Assembly (NCBI GenBank): GCA_946480465.1
Contig: CAMLJY010000014.1
Coordinates: 1 to 64,000 of the forward strand
Direction of reading: 5' to 3'
Source: an uncultured Burkholderiales bacterium
Lineage (GTDB): Bacteria > Pseudomonadota > Gammaproteobacteria > Burkholderiales > Burkholderiaceae
Length of the DNA stretch: 64,000 bases
Part shown: piece after piece, positions 56,371-64,000 of the stretch
How the letters are laid out: every line of letters starts with the position of its first letter
How positions within the stretch are numbered: position 1 is the stretch's first letter
Made by a program: the position numbers and the translations under genes
The notes under the pieces: generated by a model
Databases searched by the model: none
What the model was told of the DNA's origin: nothing
Seen by the model: only the letters and a program-made list of their open reading frames with translations

Positions 56371-56458
56371 CACTGCCTCCTCAAACCCCAATGCTCCGCG
56401 ACAGCGTGCACGAGCGCCATACCGAGCCTTCCTGCCCTCGCCCTCGTGTCGCGCGGCC

Positions 56459-56505
56459 GACACACTGCGACCGGATCTGCTCCGGTCGCAGGGGCGAAGT
56501 GTGTC
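56459..56505 (-). other. Strong two-part hairpin at the 3' end of the SGNH hydrolase gene
   Basis: A perfect ten-bp stem TGCGACCGGA/TCCGGTCGCA with a 5-nt loop (56466-56490) sits inside an outer stem GACACAC/GTGTGTC (56459-56465 and 56499-56505), with an 8-nt one-sided bulge. It overlaps the hydrolase stop codon and lies 90 bp before TonB receptor 2. No U-run follows. It may be a Rho-assisted terminator, an mRNA-stability element, or an attenuator setting receptor expression apart from the hydrolase. Confidence 0.6.
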
Positions 56506-57337
56506 AGGGCTTGGCGTCTCGCTGGATCAAGGTTTGCGCGATGAGGCGGGCGGCGCGCCGGGTGGTGGCGTCGTCGGGATGGATGCCGTCACCGGAGTGC
56601 CTGAACTCTCTCCACATGTCCAGCACGATGGCCTGTGGCAGTTCAGCCGTCAGCCGGCCGCGATGCAGGTCGCGCAGGGTGTTGTAGTCCGCCTCGCCGA
56701 TCGCCCAGGCCAGCCCGAAGGTCGAGCGGAACAGCGGCAGGTCCAGGTCGCGGTAGCGGGGGTACACGTCGAAGATCGGGGTGATGCCCTTGGACAACGC
56801 GAAGTTGCCCAAGGCGACGAGCCGGTCGACGACGCCGTTCATCTGCGCCAGCGTGCAGGGCTGCGCCAGGTGCTGCGGGATGCCGAAGGCATCGGCGTGC
56901 AGGCAGTCGTTGGCCAGCGTCACGACGACGTACTTGGCGTTGTAGGTGTTGAACGCCGGGGGCTGTGCCACCCGGGCCAGCGCCTTCTCGAACTGGGTCT
57001 GGTAGCTCTCCCAGGCCGCCGGCCCGCAGGTGGACGCGCCCGGTGCGCAATAGGGCCGCGCGAAGGTCCCGCCGCCCGCCTGGGCCTCGTTGATCAGGTG
57101 GCCGGGCAGCCGCTCGTCGCGCGTCAGCGCGTGCCCCAGGCTGACGTAACTTCCGAAGCCCACGGAAATGCCGCCCAGCGGCGCCAGGCCGTTGTTGAAC
57201 GGTGTCTTGCCCTCGGAATACGAGGCCCCGATCACCAGCAGCGGGCGCTCGGACGCCTTCTCCTTGGCCGCGTGGACGGAGCCGGCACCCAGGGCGCCGC
57301 ACAGGGCAGCGAACGCAATGGCACTCTTCAAGTTCAT
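56504..57337 (-). CDS. Exported SGNH/GDSL-type hydrolase
   Basis: 277 aa. Signal peptide to about residue 23 (SVHAA), then block I as LLVIGASYSEGK (nucleophile Ser39), block II with NEAQAGGGTFARPYCAP, block III VVVTLANDCLHAD (Asn) and block V HSGDGIHPDDATTRRAARLI with the catalytic Asp-x-x-His. It is an esterase/lipase-like periplasmic or secreted enzyme. A GGGAGT ribosome binding site precedes the ATG. Lying between two TonB receptors on the same strand, it may cut the ligand or its ester outside the inner membrane before uptake; inference. Confidence 0.82.
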   Translation of the reverse strand: MNLKSAIAFAALCGALGAGSVHAAKEKASERPLLVIGASYSEGKTPFNNGLAPLGGISVGFGSYVSLGHALTRDERLPGHLINEAQAGGGTFARPYCAPGASTCGPAAWESYQTQFEKALARVAQPPAFNTYNAKYVVVTLANDCLHADAFGIPQHLAQPCTLAQMNGVVDRLVALGNFALSKGITPIFDVYPRYRDLDLPLFRSTFGLAWAIGEADYNTLRDLHRGRLTAELPQAIVLDMWREFRHSGDGIHPDDATTRRAARLIAQTLIQRDAKP

Positions 57338-57503
57338 CGAAGGACTCCCAGTGAGATGAGTGGGACGCCCGCACGCCCCCTCGGCGTCGCGCGCCGGCAG
57401 GGCGAACCGCGCTGCCTCATCTCATTTCGTCATCCGACGTCGCTCACTTGATGTAGCAATAAGTCACCACGCCGGCGCCCGGGACGTGACTTCCGTCCTG
57501 GCG

Positions 57504-59708
57504 TCAGAACTGGTATTGGGCTTGCACCAACCAGCTCCGGCGCGCCATCGGCAAGTCGTTGGGCAGCGAGACGCCCGGGGCGAGGCTGGGCTCGCGAACG
57601 TCGGCATCGAAGGCGTTGCGCAGCGTGGCCATGAACTCCCACCCGCCGCGCACGCTCGGGCTGCGCAGGGTCAGGTCGACGGTGGTGTAGTCGGCGATGG
57701 GGGGCCGGGCGTCGCCCGCGGCGCGGCGGCGGTCGGCCACGTGCAGCGCCTGCAGGCCGGCTCGCCAGCCGCCGTCGAGCTGCCAGTCGGCGCGGGCATG
57801 CAGGCGGTGGCGCGGCGCGTAGCCGGCGTCGCGTCCCGTGGTGTCGTCGATGGAGCGCTGGGTCGACCAGTGCGCCGTCACGCGCAGGCGCCGATGGGCG
57901 TCCCAATGGGCTTCCAGTTCGGCGCCGGCCCCGCGCTGGCTGCCCTGGTTGACGAAACGTGCGACGCCGGCGACCACAGGGGCCGTGCGGATGATGTCGG
58001 ACATGCCATAGCGGTACAGGCTGAGGTTGAGCTGCAGGTCATTGCGCGCCTGCCAGGCAAAGGCGGCCTCGAGCGTGCGCATGGTCTCCGGGCGCAGCGT
58101 TCGGTTGCCCTGGATCACGGGGTTGTTGCTGCTGTACAGCTCCGTGAACGCTGGCGCGCGAAAGGCGCGGCCGTAGAGCAGCTTGGCGGTCAGGTCCAGC
58201 GTCGCGTCCCACACCAGCGCCAGCCGGGGATTCGTCGTGCCGCCGAAGTCCGAGAACAGGTCGCGGCGCACACCGGCGGTCAGGGTCCAGTCGCGCGCCA
58301 GGTTCCATTCGTCCTGCACATAGGCGTAGTCGACCCGGCGCCGATGTGGCGCGAGGAAGGACTGGTCGACCGGGAACTCCACGACCTGGGCACCCGGCGT
58401 CGGAATCGGCAGCCCGACCAGCGGGCCGCTGGTGATGAACGAGAAGTTCTTCAGCTCGCGGGTGCGGTAGAGGTCCAGTTCGTCGTGGCCGGCGCCGATG
58501 CGCAGCAGGTGGCCGTTCCAGCCGTCGTAGGTCGCCACCATCGAGAAGCGCCACTGCCGTTCCCAGGTGTAGGGCGCGCCGAACATGCCCTGGGGAAATG
58601 CGCCGCCGAAGCCGCCGGGCGGGAACAGCTGCAGCGGCCGCGGGAAGGTCTGCTGGTAGTGCAGGCCGCTCAGCGTGGCGCCCAGCCGCCAGCCGCCCGC
58701 CGCGAGGATGTCGTTCCAGCTCAAGTCGGCGTGCACGCGCCGGCTGCTGATCTCGCCGTAGGGATCCAGCGCCTGGGCCACGCCGGCTCCGGCACCCAGG
58801 CGGTCACGCTGCTTCAGCCCGAGGCGCAGCCGCACGGTGTTCCACGCCAGGTCCAGCCCGCCGTCCAGGGCCCGGCCGAGGCGGTTGTTCGCCGGCCCTG
58901 GCGCCAGGCTGGCGCGCGTGCCGAAGAGCTGATCCAGGGCGGTCTGTGCATCGGCCTCCACCATGCGCTCGTGGCCGGCGCGGCGTCCCACGCGCAGGAA
59001 GGCCGCGACGTCCACCGGCCCCAGCCGTCCACCATGCTGCATCCAGGCGTCCTGGGTATCGAAGGCGCCGGCGCGCACCCCCAGCTCCGTGCCGCCGACG
59101 TCGGCCGCCGATTTAGTGACGATGTTGATGACGCCGGCGAAGGCATCGGCCCCGTACAGCGCCGAACCGGGGCCGCGGATGATCTCGATGCGCGCGACGT
59201 GCTGTACGGGCAGGCCGCCCCAGATGATCCCGCGGCTGCCCACGAACAGCGTGGTCATGGGTACGCCGTTCTGCAGCATCAGGGTCTGCGGGTTCAGTTC
59301 GCTGAAGACGCCGCGCACGACGTACAGCGGGCTGTAGGCCTGGTTGCTGCGCGCGACGTGCAGGCCGGCCACGGTGGCCAGCACCTCGTCGAGGTCGGTG
59401 GCGCCCATCGCCGCGATGTCGTCCGCGGTGATCACCGTGGCCACCGCGGGCGCGCGCCGCAGCGGCTGCGGGCTGCCGGTGGCGAGGCTGATGGTGGCCT
59501 TGTCGCCATAGGCCAGGGCCAGCGCCAGCTCTTCCTCTTCCGCCGGCACGGCCACGGCTCGATGCATGCTCCCGGCCGTCACCATCACCCGGGCCGGCTG
59601 CGCGGGCGTCGCCGCCCAAGGCGTGCCGCTGGCCATGACGACCAGCGCAGCGGGTGCGATCACGTGCCGGAGGCCGTGCCGGTACGCCGCTGACATGCGC
59701 CGCGTCAT
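57504..59708 (-). CDS. TonB-dependent outer-membrane receptor (paralogue 3 of 3)
   Basis: 734 aa from ATG 59708 (59696 also possible). N-terminal signal region (about 10-33), then AEEEELALALAYGDKATISL, plug blocks AVATVITADDIAAMGATDLD, SPLYVVRGVFSELNPQTLML, RIEIIRGPGSALYGADAFAG and a barrel ending VQAQYQF (C-terminal Phe as for BAM substrates). Motif-by-motif it matches paralogue 2 almost along its whole length (FSFITSGPLVGLPIPTPGAQ; AFRAPAFTELYSSNNPVIQG). It is first of three minus-strand genes with the hydrolase and paralogue 2, and divergent from the orphan binding protein. Confidence 0.94.
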   Translation of the reverse strand: MTRRMSAAYRHGLRHVIAPAALVVMASGTPWAATPAQPARVMVTAGSMHRAVAVPAEEEELALALAYGDKATISLATGSPQPLRRAPAVATVITADDIAAMGATDLDEVLATVAGLHVARSNQAYSPLYVVRGVFSELNPQTLMLQNGVPMTTLFVGSRGIIWGGLPVQHVARIEIIRGPGSALYGADAFAGVINIVTKSAADVGGTELGVRAGAFDTQDAWMQHGGRLGPVDVAAFLRVGRRAGHERMVEADAQTALDQLFGTRASLAPGPANNRLGRALDGGLDLAWNTVRLRLGLKQRDRLGAGAGVAQALDPYGEISSRRVHADLSWNDILAAGGWRLGATLSGLHYQQTFPRPLQLFPPGGFGGAFPQGMFGAPYTWERQWRFSMVATYDGWNGHLLRIGAGHDELDLYRTRELKNFSFITSGPLVGLPIPTPGAQVVEFPVDQSFLAPHRRRVDYAYVQDEWNLARDWTLTAGVRRDLFSDFGGTTNPRLALVWDATLDLTAKLLYGRAFRAPAFTELYSSNNPVIQGNRTLRPETMRTLEAAFAWQARNDLQLNLSLYRYGMSDIIRTAPVVAGVARFVNQGSQRGAGAELEAHWDAHRRLRVTAHWSTQRSIDDTTGRDAGYAPRHRLHARADWQLDGGWRAGLQALHVADRRRAAGDARPPIADYTTVDLTLRSPSVRGGWEFMATLRNAFDADVREPSLAPGVSLPNDLPMARRSWLVQAQYQF

Positions 59709-59985
59709 CGGAATTGAAGATCCGCTGCTGGAAAGCGTGCATGTTGCGCACGCGGCGGCGCGGGCACCACGGGTGGAACCCCGGAGCGAGGGTTCACCGG
59801 CGGTCGGGACCCGGTTGCGCACGGCTACACTTCCACGCCACGCGCGGCGCCCGAGGAACCGGTGAAGGAAGCCGGTCCGCAGCAGTTCGAGGCGCGCGTC
59901 AACGCCAGACAGGGAGCGATGGATTGAGCATGGGCGCGGCGCCTCGACTGCTGCCACGGCGGCACCATTCCGCCGCACGGATGCC

Positions 59986-60954
59986 TTGAGATCCTCCCAC
60001 GACGTCCGCCCGTCCACCCGCCGTGCGCTGCTGTGCACGTCGCTGGGGCTTGCCGGGCTGCTGGCATCGGCATCGCGTGCGGCAGAGCCCGCGCGGGCGA
60101 TAGCGGTCATCTACCCCGACCTCGGCGAGCCGTTTCGCAGCGTCTTCTCCACGATCCTCGAAGGCGTCGAGGACCGGCTGCGCGGCCGCATAACCAGCTT
60201 CGCGGCCGGCAACAACGCCACGCCGGCGGAATTTGCCGACGAGATCCGCCGCAAGGACATCAAGGTGCTGATCGGCCTGGGCCGCAGCGGCATGCGCGTG
60301 GCCGCGGGCCTGGCCAACGAACTGGGTGTCATCGTCGGCTGCGTGGTCTCGGTGCAGGAGAACGAGGTCCGCGGCTTTCCCGTGTACACGCTGGCCCCCG
60401 ATCCGGCGCTGCTGCTGCAGCGGCTGCGCCGGCTGATGCCCGCCATCAAGCGCGTGCACGTGATCTACGACCCGCGGCTCAATGGCTGGCTGGTCCGCCT
60501 GGCGCGCGACGCGGCCCGGGCCGAGGGCATGGAGCTGGTGGCGCACGAAGCCGTCGACCAATCCGCCGCGCTGCGCCTGTATGCCCAGGTGCTGTCGACG
60601 GCCGATCCCACGCGCGATGCGCTGTGGCTGGCGCAGGACTCGACCACCGTCGACGACAACGCGGTGCTTCCGCTGGTGCTCAAGGAAGGATGGAACCGCG
60701 GACTCGCGGTCTTCTCCAGCAACGTTTCCCACGTCAAGCGCGGTGCGCTGTTCTCGCTGTACCCGGACAACCTGGAACTCGGACGTTCGCTCGCCGGCGC
60801 GGCCCTGCGTGCACTGACGGCGCAGCGCTTGACGGCGGGCGTGCAGCCGCTGCGCGAGACGCGTGCCGCGGTCAACACCCGCACCGCGGCACACCTGGGG
60901 CTGGACATCCAGTCCCGGCTGCCTACCTTCGACCTCGTTTTTCCGGCCCCCTGA
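59986..60954 (+). CDS. Orphan periplasmic binding protein (ABC_sub_bind family)
   Basis: 322 aa from a TTG at 59986; no in-frame ATG precedes the signal. A possible signal region RRALLCTSLGLAGLLASASR is followed by AIAVIYPDLGEPFRSVFSTI and GRITSFAAGNNATPAEFADE. Then the hinge-rich alpha/beta fold of ABC_sub_bind (PF04392) proteins: IKVLIGLGRSGMRVAAGLAN, AIKRVHVIYDPRLNGWLVRL, LFSLYPDNLELGRSLAGAAL. No ABC permease or ATPase gene lies nearby. The next gene (109 bp away) is a hybrid sensor kinase with a periplasmic domain, so it probably serves as a signal receptor component, as LuxP does for LuxQ or TorT for TorS. Confidence 0.8.
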   Translation: MRSSHDVRPSTRRALLCTSLGLAGLLASASRAAEPARAIAVIYPDLGEPFRSVFSTILEGVEDRLRGRITSFAAGNNATPAEFADEIRRKDIKVLIGLGRSGMRVAAGLANELGVIVGCVVSVQENEVRGFPVYTLAPDPALLLQRLRRLMPAIKRVHVIYDPRLNGWLVRLARDAARAEGMELVAHEAVDQSAALRLYAQVLSTADPTRDALWLAQDSTTVDDNAVLPLVLKEGWNRGLAVFSSNVSHVKRGALFSLYPDNLELGRSLAGAALRALTAQRLTAGVQPLRETRAAVNTRTAAHLGLDIQSRLPTFDLVFPAP

Positions 60955-61062
60955 GATGAAACTCCCCCGTCCACTTCGTTCGCGGACCCCGAGAGGCGCA
61001 GAGCCCGCCCGGAACCGGCCACGCGCCGGCTGAATCGGCCACCCTTGCAGAACGCAGACGTC

Positions 61063-63135
61063 ATGCCACCCAGCACCGATCTCACCGAGCCCCGCCTCGC
61101 ATTGCGCGACGGCACCGAGCCGGTGGCGCACGGCCGCAGCTGGCTCGCCCGCCTGACGCGCGACAGCTCGTTCCGCCGCCAGCTGAGCATCGGCGTGACC
61201 GCGGGTGTGCTGCTGCTGGCCCTCTTCATGGCCGTGGTCAGCGCCTGGCAGGGCGGTCGCCAGGTCCGCGCGACGCTGATGGAGCACGGCGAGCGCATTG
61301 CCTCCAACCTGGCGACCAACAGCTCGCTGGCGCTGCTGTACGCCTCGGCCGACAACGCCGAGGAAGCCATCGCCTCGTCGCTGGCGTTCCCGGACGTCAC
61401 CGGCATCGAGATCCGTGACGCCGGCGGACGCCTGCTGCTGGCGCTGGGCGCGGCGCGGGGCCGCGCCATCGGCGCGCCGACGCCGCCCGCCGGTGCTACT
61501 TCCGGCGCGTGGATCGATGCCGAGACCGACGACGACTGGTCCTTCGTCGCCCCGGTCTGGGCCAAGCGCGATGCCTCGCCCTTCGACGTCTCGGTGCGTC
61601 CGGAACAGCTGCTGGGCCACGTGCGCGTGCTGCAGAGCAAGGAGACGCTGCACCGCACGCAGGCCAACCTGTTCCTCGTCAACCTGGGCGTCGCCCTCGC
61701 CTTCGCGCTGATCTTCCTGATCGCCGTGCGCTACCTGGCCCTGCGCTTGACCGAACCCCTGGCCGCGCTGGCCGACGCGATGGAACGCGCCGAGCGCGGC
61801 GACACCGATGCCCGCGCGCCGGTGGACGGCCCGCGCGACATCGCGGCGATGGCGCAGACCTTCAACCGCATGATCGCGGCGCTGCAGGAACGCGAGGTGG
61901 AGCTGGAAAGCCACCGCGACCACCTGGAAGAACTGGTGCGCGACCGCACCGCCGAACTGAGCGAAGCCAAGGAGCGCGCCGAAGTCGCCAACCAGGCCAA
62001 GAGCCAGTTCCTCGCCCGCATGAGCCACGAGCTGCGCACGCCGCTGAACGCCATCCTCGGCTATGCGCAGATCCTGAAGATGGACAGCGGGCTGACACCG
62101 CGCCAGATCAACGGCCTGGACACCATCCACAACAGCGGCGAGCACCTGCTGACCCTGATCGTCGACATCCTCGACCTGTCGCGCATCGAGGCCGGCAAAG
62201 CCGAGCTGTATCCCTCCACCGTCGAGCTGCGCAGCAGCCTGCATGGCGTGGCCGACATCGTGCGGATCAAGGCCGAGCAGAAGGGCATCGGCTTCGACGT
62301 CGAGCTGGCGCCCGACCTGCCGCCCACGATCCAGGCCGACGAGAAGCGCCTGCGTCAGATCCTGATCAACCTGCTGGGCAACGCGGTGAAGTTCACCGAC
62401 TCCGGCGGCGTCACGCTCTCGGTGCGCCAGGTCGCCATGCGCGAAGGCCAGGCGGTGCTGCGCTTCGAGGTGCGCGACACCGGCGTCGGCATCCATCCGG
62501 AGCAGGTCGAGCGCCTGTTCCAGCCCTTCGAGCAAGGTGGCGACGCCGCCAAGCGCATCGGCGGCACGGGGCTGGGCCTGGCGATCAGCCGGCAGCTGGT
62601 GCGCATGATGGGCGGCGACATCCAGGTCGACAGCCTGCCCGGCGCCGGCAGCAGCTTCTGGTTCGAGATCCCGGTCGCCGCCGACGCCGCCGCGGCCCTG
62701 CCGGCCAGCCAGGAGCCGCTGCCCGTCGGCTACCAGGGGCCGCGGCGCCGCCTGCTGGTGGTCGACGACGTGCCGGGCAACCGCACCATGCTGTCCGAGA
62801 TGCTGGGAACGCTCGGCTTCGAGGTGGGCACCGCGGGTGATGGCGAATCGGCGCTGCTGCAGCTGGAGACCGGCCCCTGGGACCTGGTGCTGATGGACAC
62901 CACGATGCCCGTGATGGATGGCCTGGAGGCCACGCGCCGCATCCGGCGCCATGCCGGCTGGCAGAAGCTGCCGGTGATCGCGCTGTCTGCCAACGCATCG
63001 GAGGCCGACCGCAACCGCTGCCTCGCGGCCGGCGCCACCGCCTTCCTGTCGAAGCCGATCGACCGCGCGGCGCTGCTGAAACTGCTGGGCGAGCAGCTGG
63101 CGCTGCAGTGGCGCTGGGCACCCGGGCCGCCCTGA
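61063..63135 (+). CDS. Hybrid sensor histidine kinase with C-terminal receiver
   Basis: 690 aa. N-terminal membrane helix (42-61), a periplasmic region of about 140 residues, a second helix (about 203-225), HAMP ([20 protein letters not shown]), coiled coil, then HisKA with His322 in [20 protein letters not shown], HATPase with N box [17 protein letters not shown] and G boxes [10 protein letters not shown] and [10 protein letters not shown], and a receiver ([14 protein letters not shown], phospho-acceptor Asp612 in [13 protein letters not shown]). No Hpt domain is attached, so a separate phosphotransfer protein and output regulator must exist elsewhere. A TTG at 61045 is the alternative start. 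Placement after the binding protein suggests joint sensing. Confidence 0.92.
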   Translation: MPPSTDLTEPRLALRDGTEPVAHGRSWLARLTRDSSFRRQLSIGVTAGVLLLALFMAVVSAWQGGRQVRATLMEHGERIASNLATNSSLALLYASADNAEEAIASSLAFPDVTGIEIRDAGGRLLLALGAARGRAIGAPTPPAGATSGAWIDAETDDDWSFVAPVWAKRDASPFDVSVRPEQLLGHVRVLQSKETLHRTQANLFLVNLGVALAFALIFLIAVRYLALRLTEPLAALADAMERAERGDTDARAPVDGPRDIAAMAQTFNRMIAALQEREVELESHRDHLEELVRDRTAELSEAKERAEVANQAKSQFLARMSHELRTPLNAILGYAQILKMDSGLTPRQINGLDTIHNSGEHLLTLIVDILDLSRIEAGKAELYPSTVELRSSLHGVADIVRIKAEQKGIGFDVELAPDLPPTIQADEKRLRQILINLLGNAVKFTDSGGVTLSVRQVAMREGQAVLRFEVRDTGVGIHPEQVERLFQPFEQGGDAAKRIGGTGLGLAISRQLVRMMGGDIQVDSLPGAGSSFWFEIPVAADAAAALPASQEPLPVGYQGPRRRLLVVDDVPGNRTMLSEMLGTLGFEVGTAGDGESALLQLETGPWDLVLMDTTMPVMDGLEATRRIRRHAGWQKLPVIALSANASEADRNRCLAAGATAFLSKPIDRAALLKLLGEQLALQWRWAPGPP

Positions 63136-63169
63136 GCCGCTGGAGCGATCCGGGAGCGCGGGCCGCGGC

Positions 63170-64000
63170 TCAGAGGTCGGCCAGCACGCGCAGGTGCGCG
63201 GCCACGCTGCGGCCCAGCGCACCCAGCGCATAGCCGCCCTCCAGGCAGGAGACGATGCGTCCGCCGGCGTGGCGGCCGGCCACGTCCTTGATGCGGCGCG
63301 TGATCCACTCGTAGTCCGCTTCCACCAGGCCGAGCTGGCCCAGCTCGTCCTCGCGGTGGGCATCGAAGCCGGCCGAGACGAAGACCATCTGCGGCCTGAA
63401 TTCCTCGAGGCGCGGCATCCACATCGCCTCGATGATCTCGCGCACCTCACCCCCGCGGGTGTACGGCGGGATCGGCACGTTGACCATGTTGGTGCCCAGC
63501 GGTATCGCGCCGCTGCCGGGGTACAGCGGGTGCTGGAAGAAGCTGGCCATCAGCACCCGCTCGTCGCCGGCAATGATGTCCTCGGTGCCGTTGCCGTGGT
63601 GGACGTCGAAGTCGACGATGGCGACCCGCTTCAGGCCATGCACGTCCAGCGCATGGCGGGCGGCGACGGCCACGTTGTTGAAGAAGCAGAAGCCCATGGC
63701 CGAATCGCGAGTGGCGTGGTGGCCGGGCGGGCGAACCGCGCAGAAGGCGTTGTCGACCTCGCCGGCGATCACCGCGTCGGTGGCCGCGACGGCCGCGCCG
63801 GCGGCGCGCAGCGCGGCGCGCCAGGTGGCGGGGCTGGCCACGGTGTCCGCATCGATCGCGCGGCGCGCGCCGCTGGCCTGCACTTGCTCGAGCAGGTCCT
63901 TCAGGTTCATCACGTGGGCTGTGCTGTGGGCACGCGTCAGCGGGGCCAGATCGGCCAGCGGCGCCTCGCGGTGTTCCAGCGCCACGTCCAGGCCCGAAGC
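63170..64000 (-). CDS. Histone deacetylase family protein, 5' end cut by window edge
   Basis: 277 codons visible; the N-terminus lies beyond the right edge. Class II HDAC/acetoin-utilisation-like zinc hydrolase: AFCAVRPPGHHATRDSAMGF (active-site His pair), FCFFNNVAVAARHAL, VAIVDFDVHHGNGTEDI (zinc Asp and His), VFVSAGFDAHREDELGQLGL (second zinc Asp) and CLEGGYALGALGRSVAAHL. It deacetylates acetyl-lysine, acetylpolyamines or related amides; the true bacterial substrate is open. Confidence 0.92.
   Translation of the reverse strand, partial: ASGLDVALEHREAPLADLAPLTRAHSTAHVMNLKDLLEQVQASGARRAIDADTVASPATWRAALRAAGAAVAATDAVIAGEVDNAFCAVRPPGHHATRDSAMGFCFFNNVAVAARHALDVHGLKRVAIVDFDVHHGNGTEDIIAGDERVLMASFFQHPLYPGSGAIPLGTNMVNVPIPPYTRGGEVREIIEAMWMPRLEEFRPQMVFVSAGFDAHREDELGQLGLVEADYEWITRRIKDVAGRHAGGRIVSCLEGGYALGALGRSVAAHLRVLADL

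Noticed and set aside
56371..56503. Possible cobalamin riboswitch in the leader of TonB receptor 2
   Set aside because: No B12 box or matching conserved core could be seen; only a simple hairpin is present.
57353..57424. GAGATGAG ... CTCATCTC inverted repeat in the gap between TonB receptor 3 and the hydrolase
   Set aside because: The arms are 56 bp apart and only 8 bp long; chance occurrence is likely.
59899..63450. Very long minus-strand open frame (about 1180 codons) antisense to the binding protein and hybrid kinase
   Set aside because: High-GC codon bias opens this frame opposite real genes; its product is Arg/His/Gln-rich low-complexity with no domain, while the plus-strand frames have clear family motifs.

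Overview
This 64 kb window is GC-rich and densely coded, and it looks like a chromosomal segment of a betaproteobacterium of the order Burkholderiales, probably near the Rubrivivax/Leptothrix/Ideonella/Methylibium group. The supports are gene content and order: surE-pcm-nlpD-rpoS; EarP directly upstream of an EF-P carrying Arg32; a class 2 PyrD; a small Trp-rich protein of a type familiar from this order; and short 5' regions with -10-like TAAAAT/TAGAAT boxes. No insertion sequence, phage, integrase or CRISPR array was found. Both edges cut a gene: an ABC substrate-binding protein on the left and a histone-deacetylase-like protein on the right.

Layout. 0-4 kb: truncated substrate-binding protein, then the stationary-phase operon surE-pcm-nlpD-rpoS (minus strand). 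4-9 kb: quinone oxidoreductase, then a NarL/NarX-type two-component pair with a phosphopantetheinyl transferase. 9-13 kb: tRNA-His, ppiD, tRNA-Val(TAC), HU and pgsA. 13-21 kb: uvrC, earP-efp, mnmC, rpiA and pyrD. 21-34 kb: an HD-GYP-like protein, a VanZ-like membrane protein, acetoacetate CoA-transferase scoAB with a divergent PAS-LuxR regulator, thioesterase, YceH, an SDR, ETF-quinone oxidoreductase, the ybhP-clsB-ybhN membrane-lipid operon and a Tat-exported protein of unknown function. 34-48 kb: tRNA-Val(CAC), dnaQ, lgt, a LysR regulator, ilvD, cytochrome c, a CsgG-like protein, acetyl-CoA synthetase, a UPF0114 membrane protein, class I fumarase, a first TonB-dependent receptor and an MscS-family channel.

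48-63 kb is the accessory and most interesting part. A tight plus-strand operon encodes an acetolactate-synthase-like TPP enzyme, an SDR, two adjacent citrate-synthase/citryl-CoA-lyase-like half-size proteins and a cytochrome P450. One of the half-size proteins keeps the active-site His and the other has Tyr there. Convergent to this operon is a minus-strand set: TonB receptor, exported SGNH hydrolase, second TonB receptor. Divergent from that set are an orphan periplasmic binding protein, with no ABC permease or ATPase, and a hybrid sensor kinase. Both receptors are close paralogues of each other and share a distinctive N-terminal signature with the receptor at 44.6 kb. My reading is a sensing and uptake module for an unknown ligand next to an undescribed small CoA/keto-acid/P450 pathway. 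A link between the two is inference.

Start sites were chosen from family alignment memory, overlaps and visible ribosome binding sites. Several (TTG/GTG starts) are uncertain and marked so.
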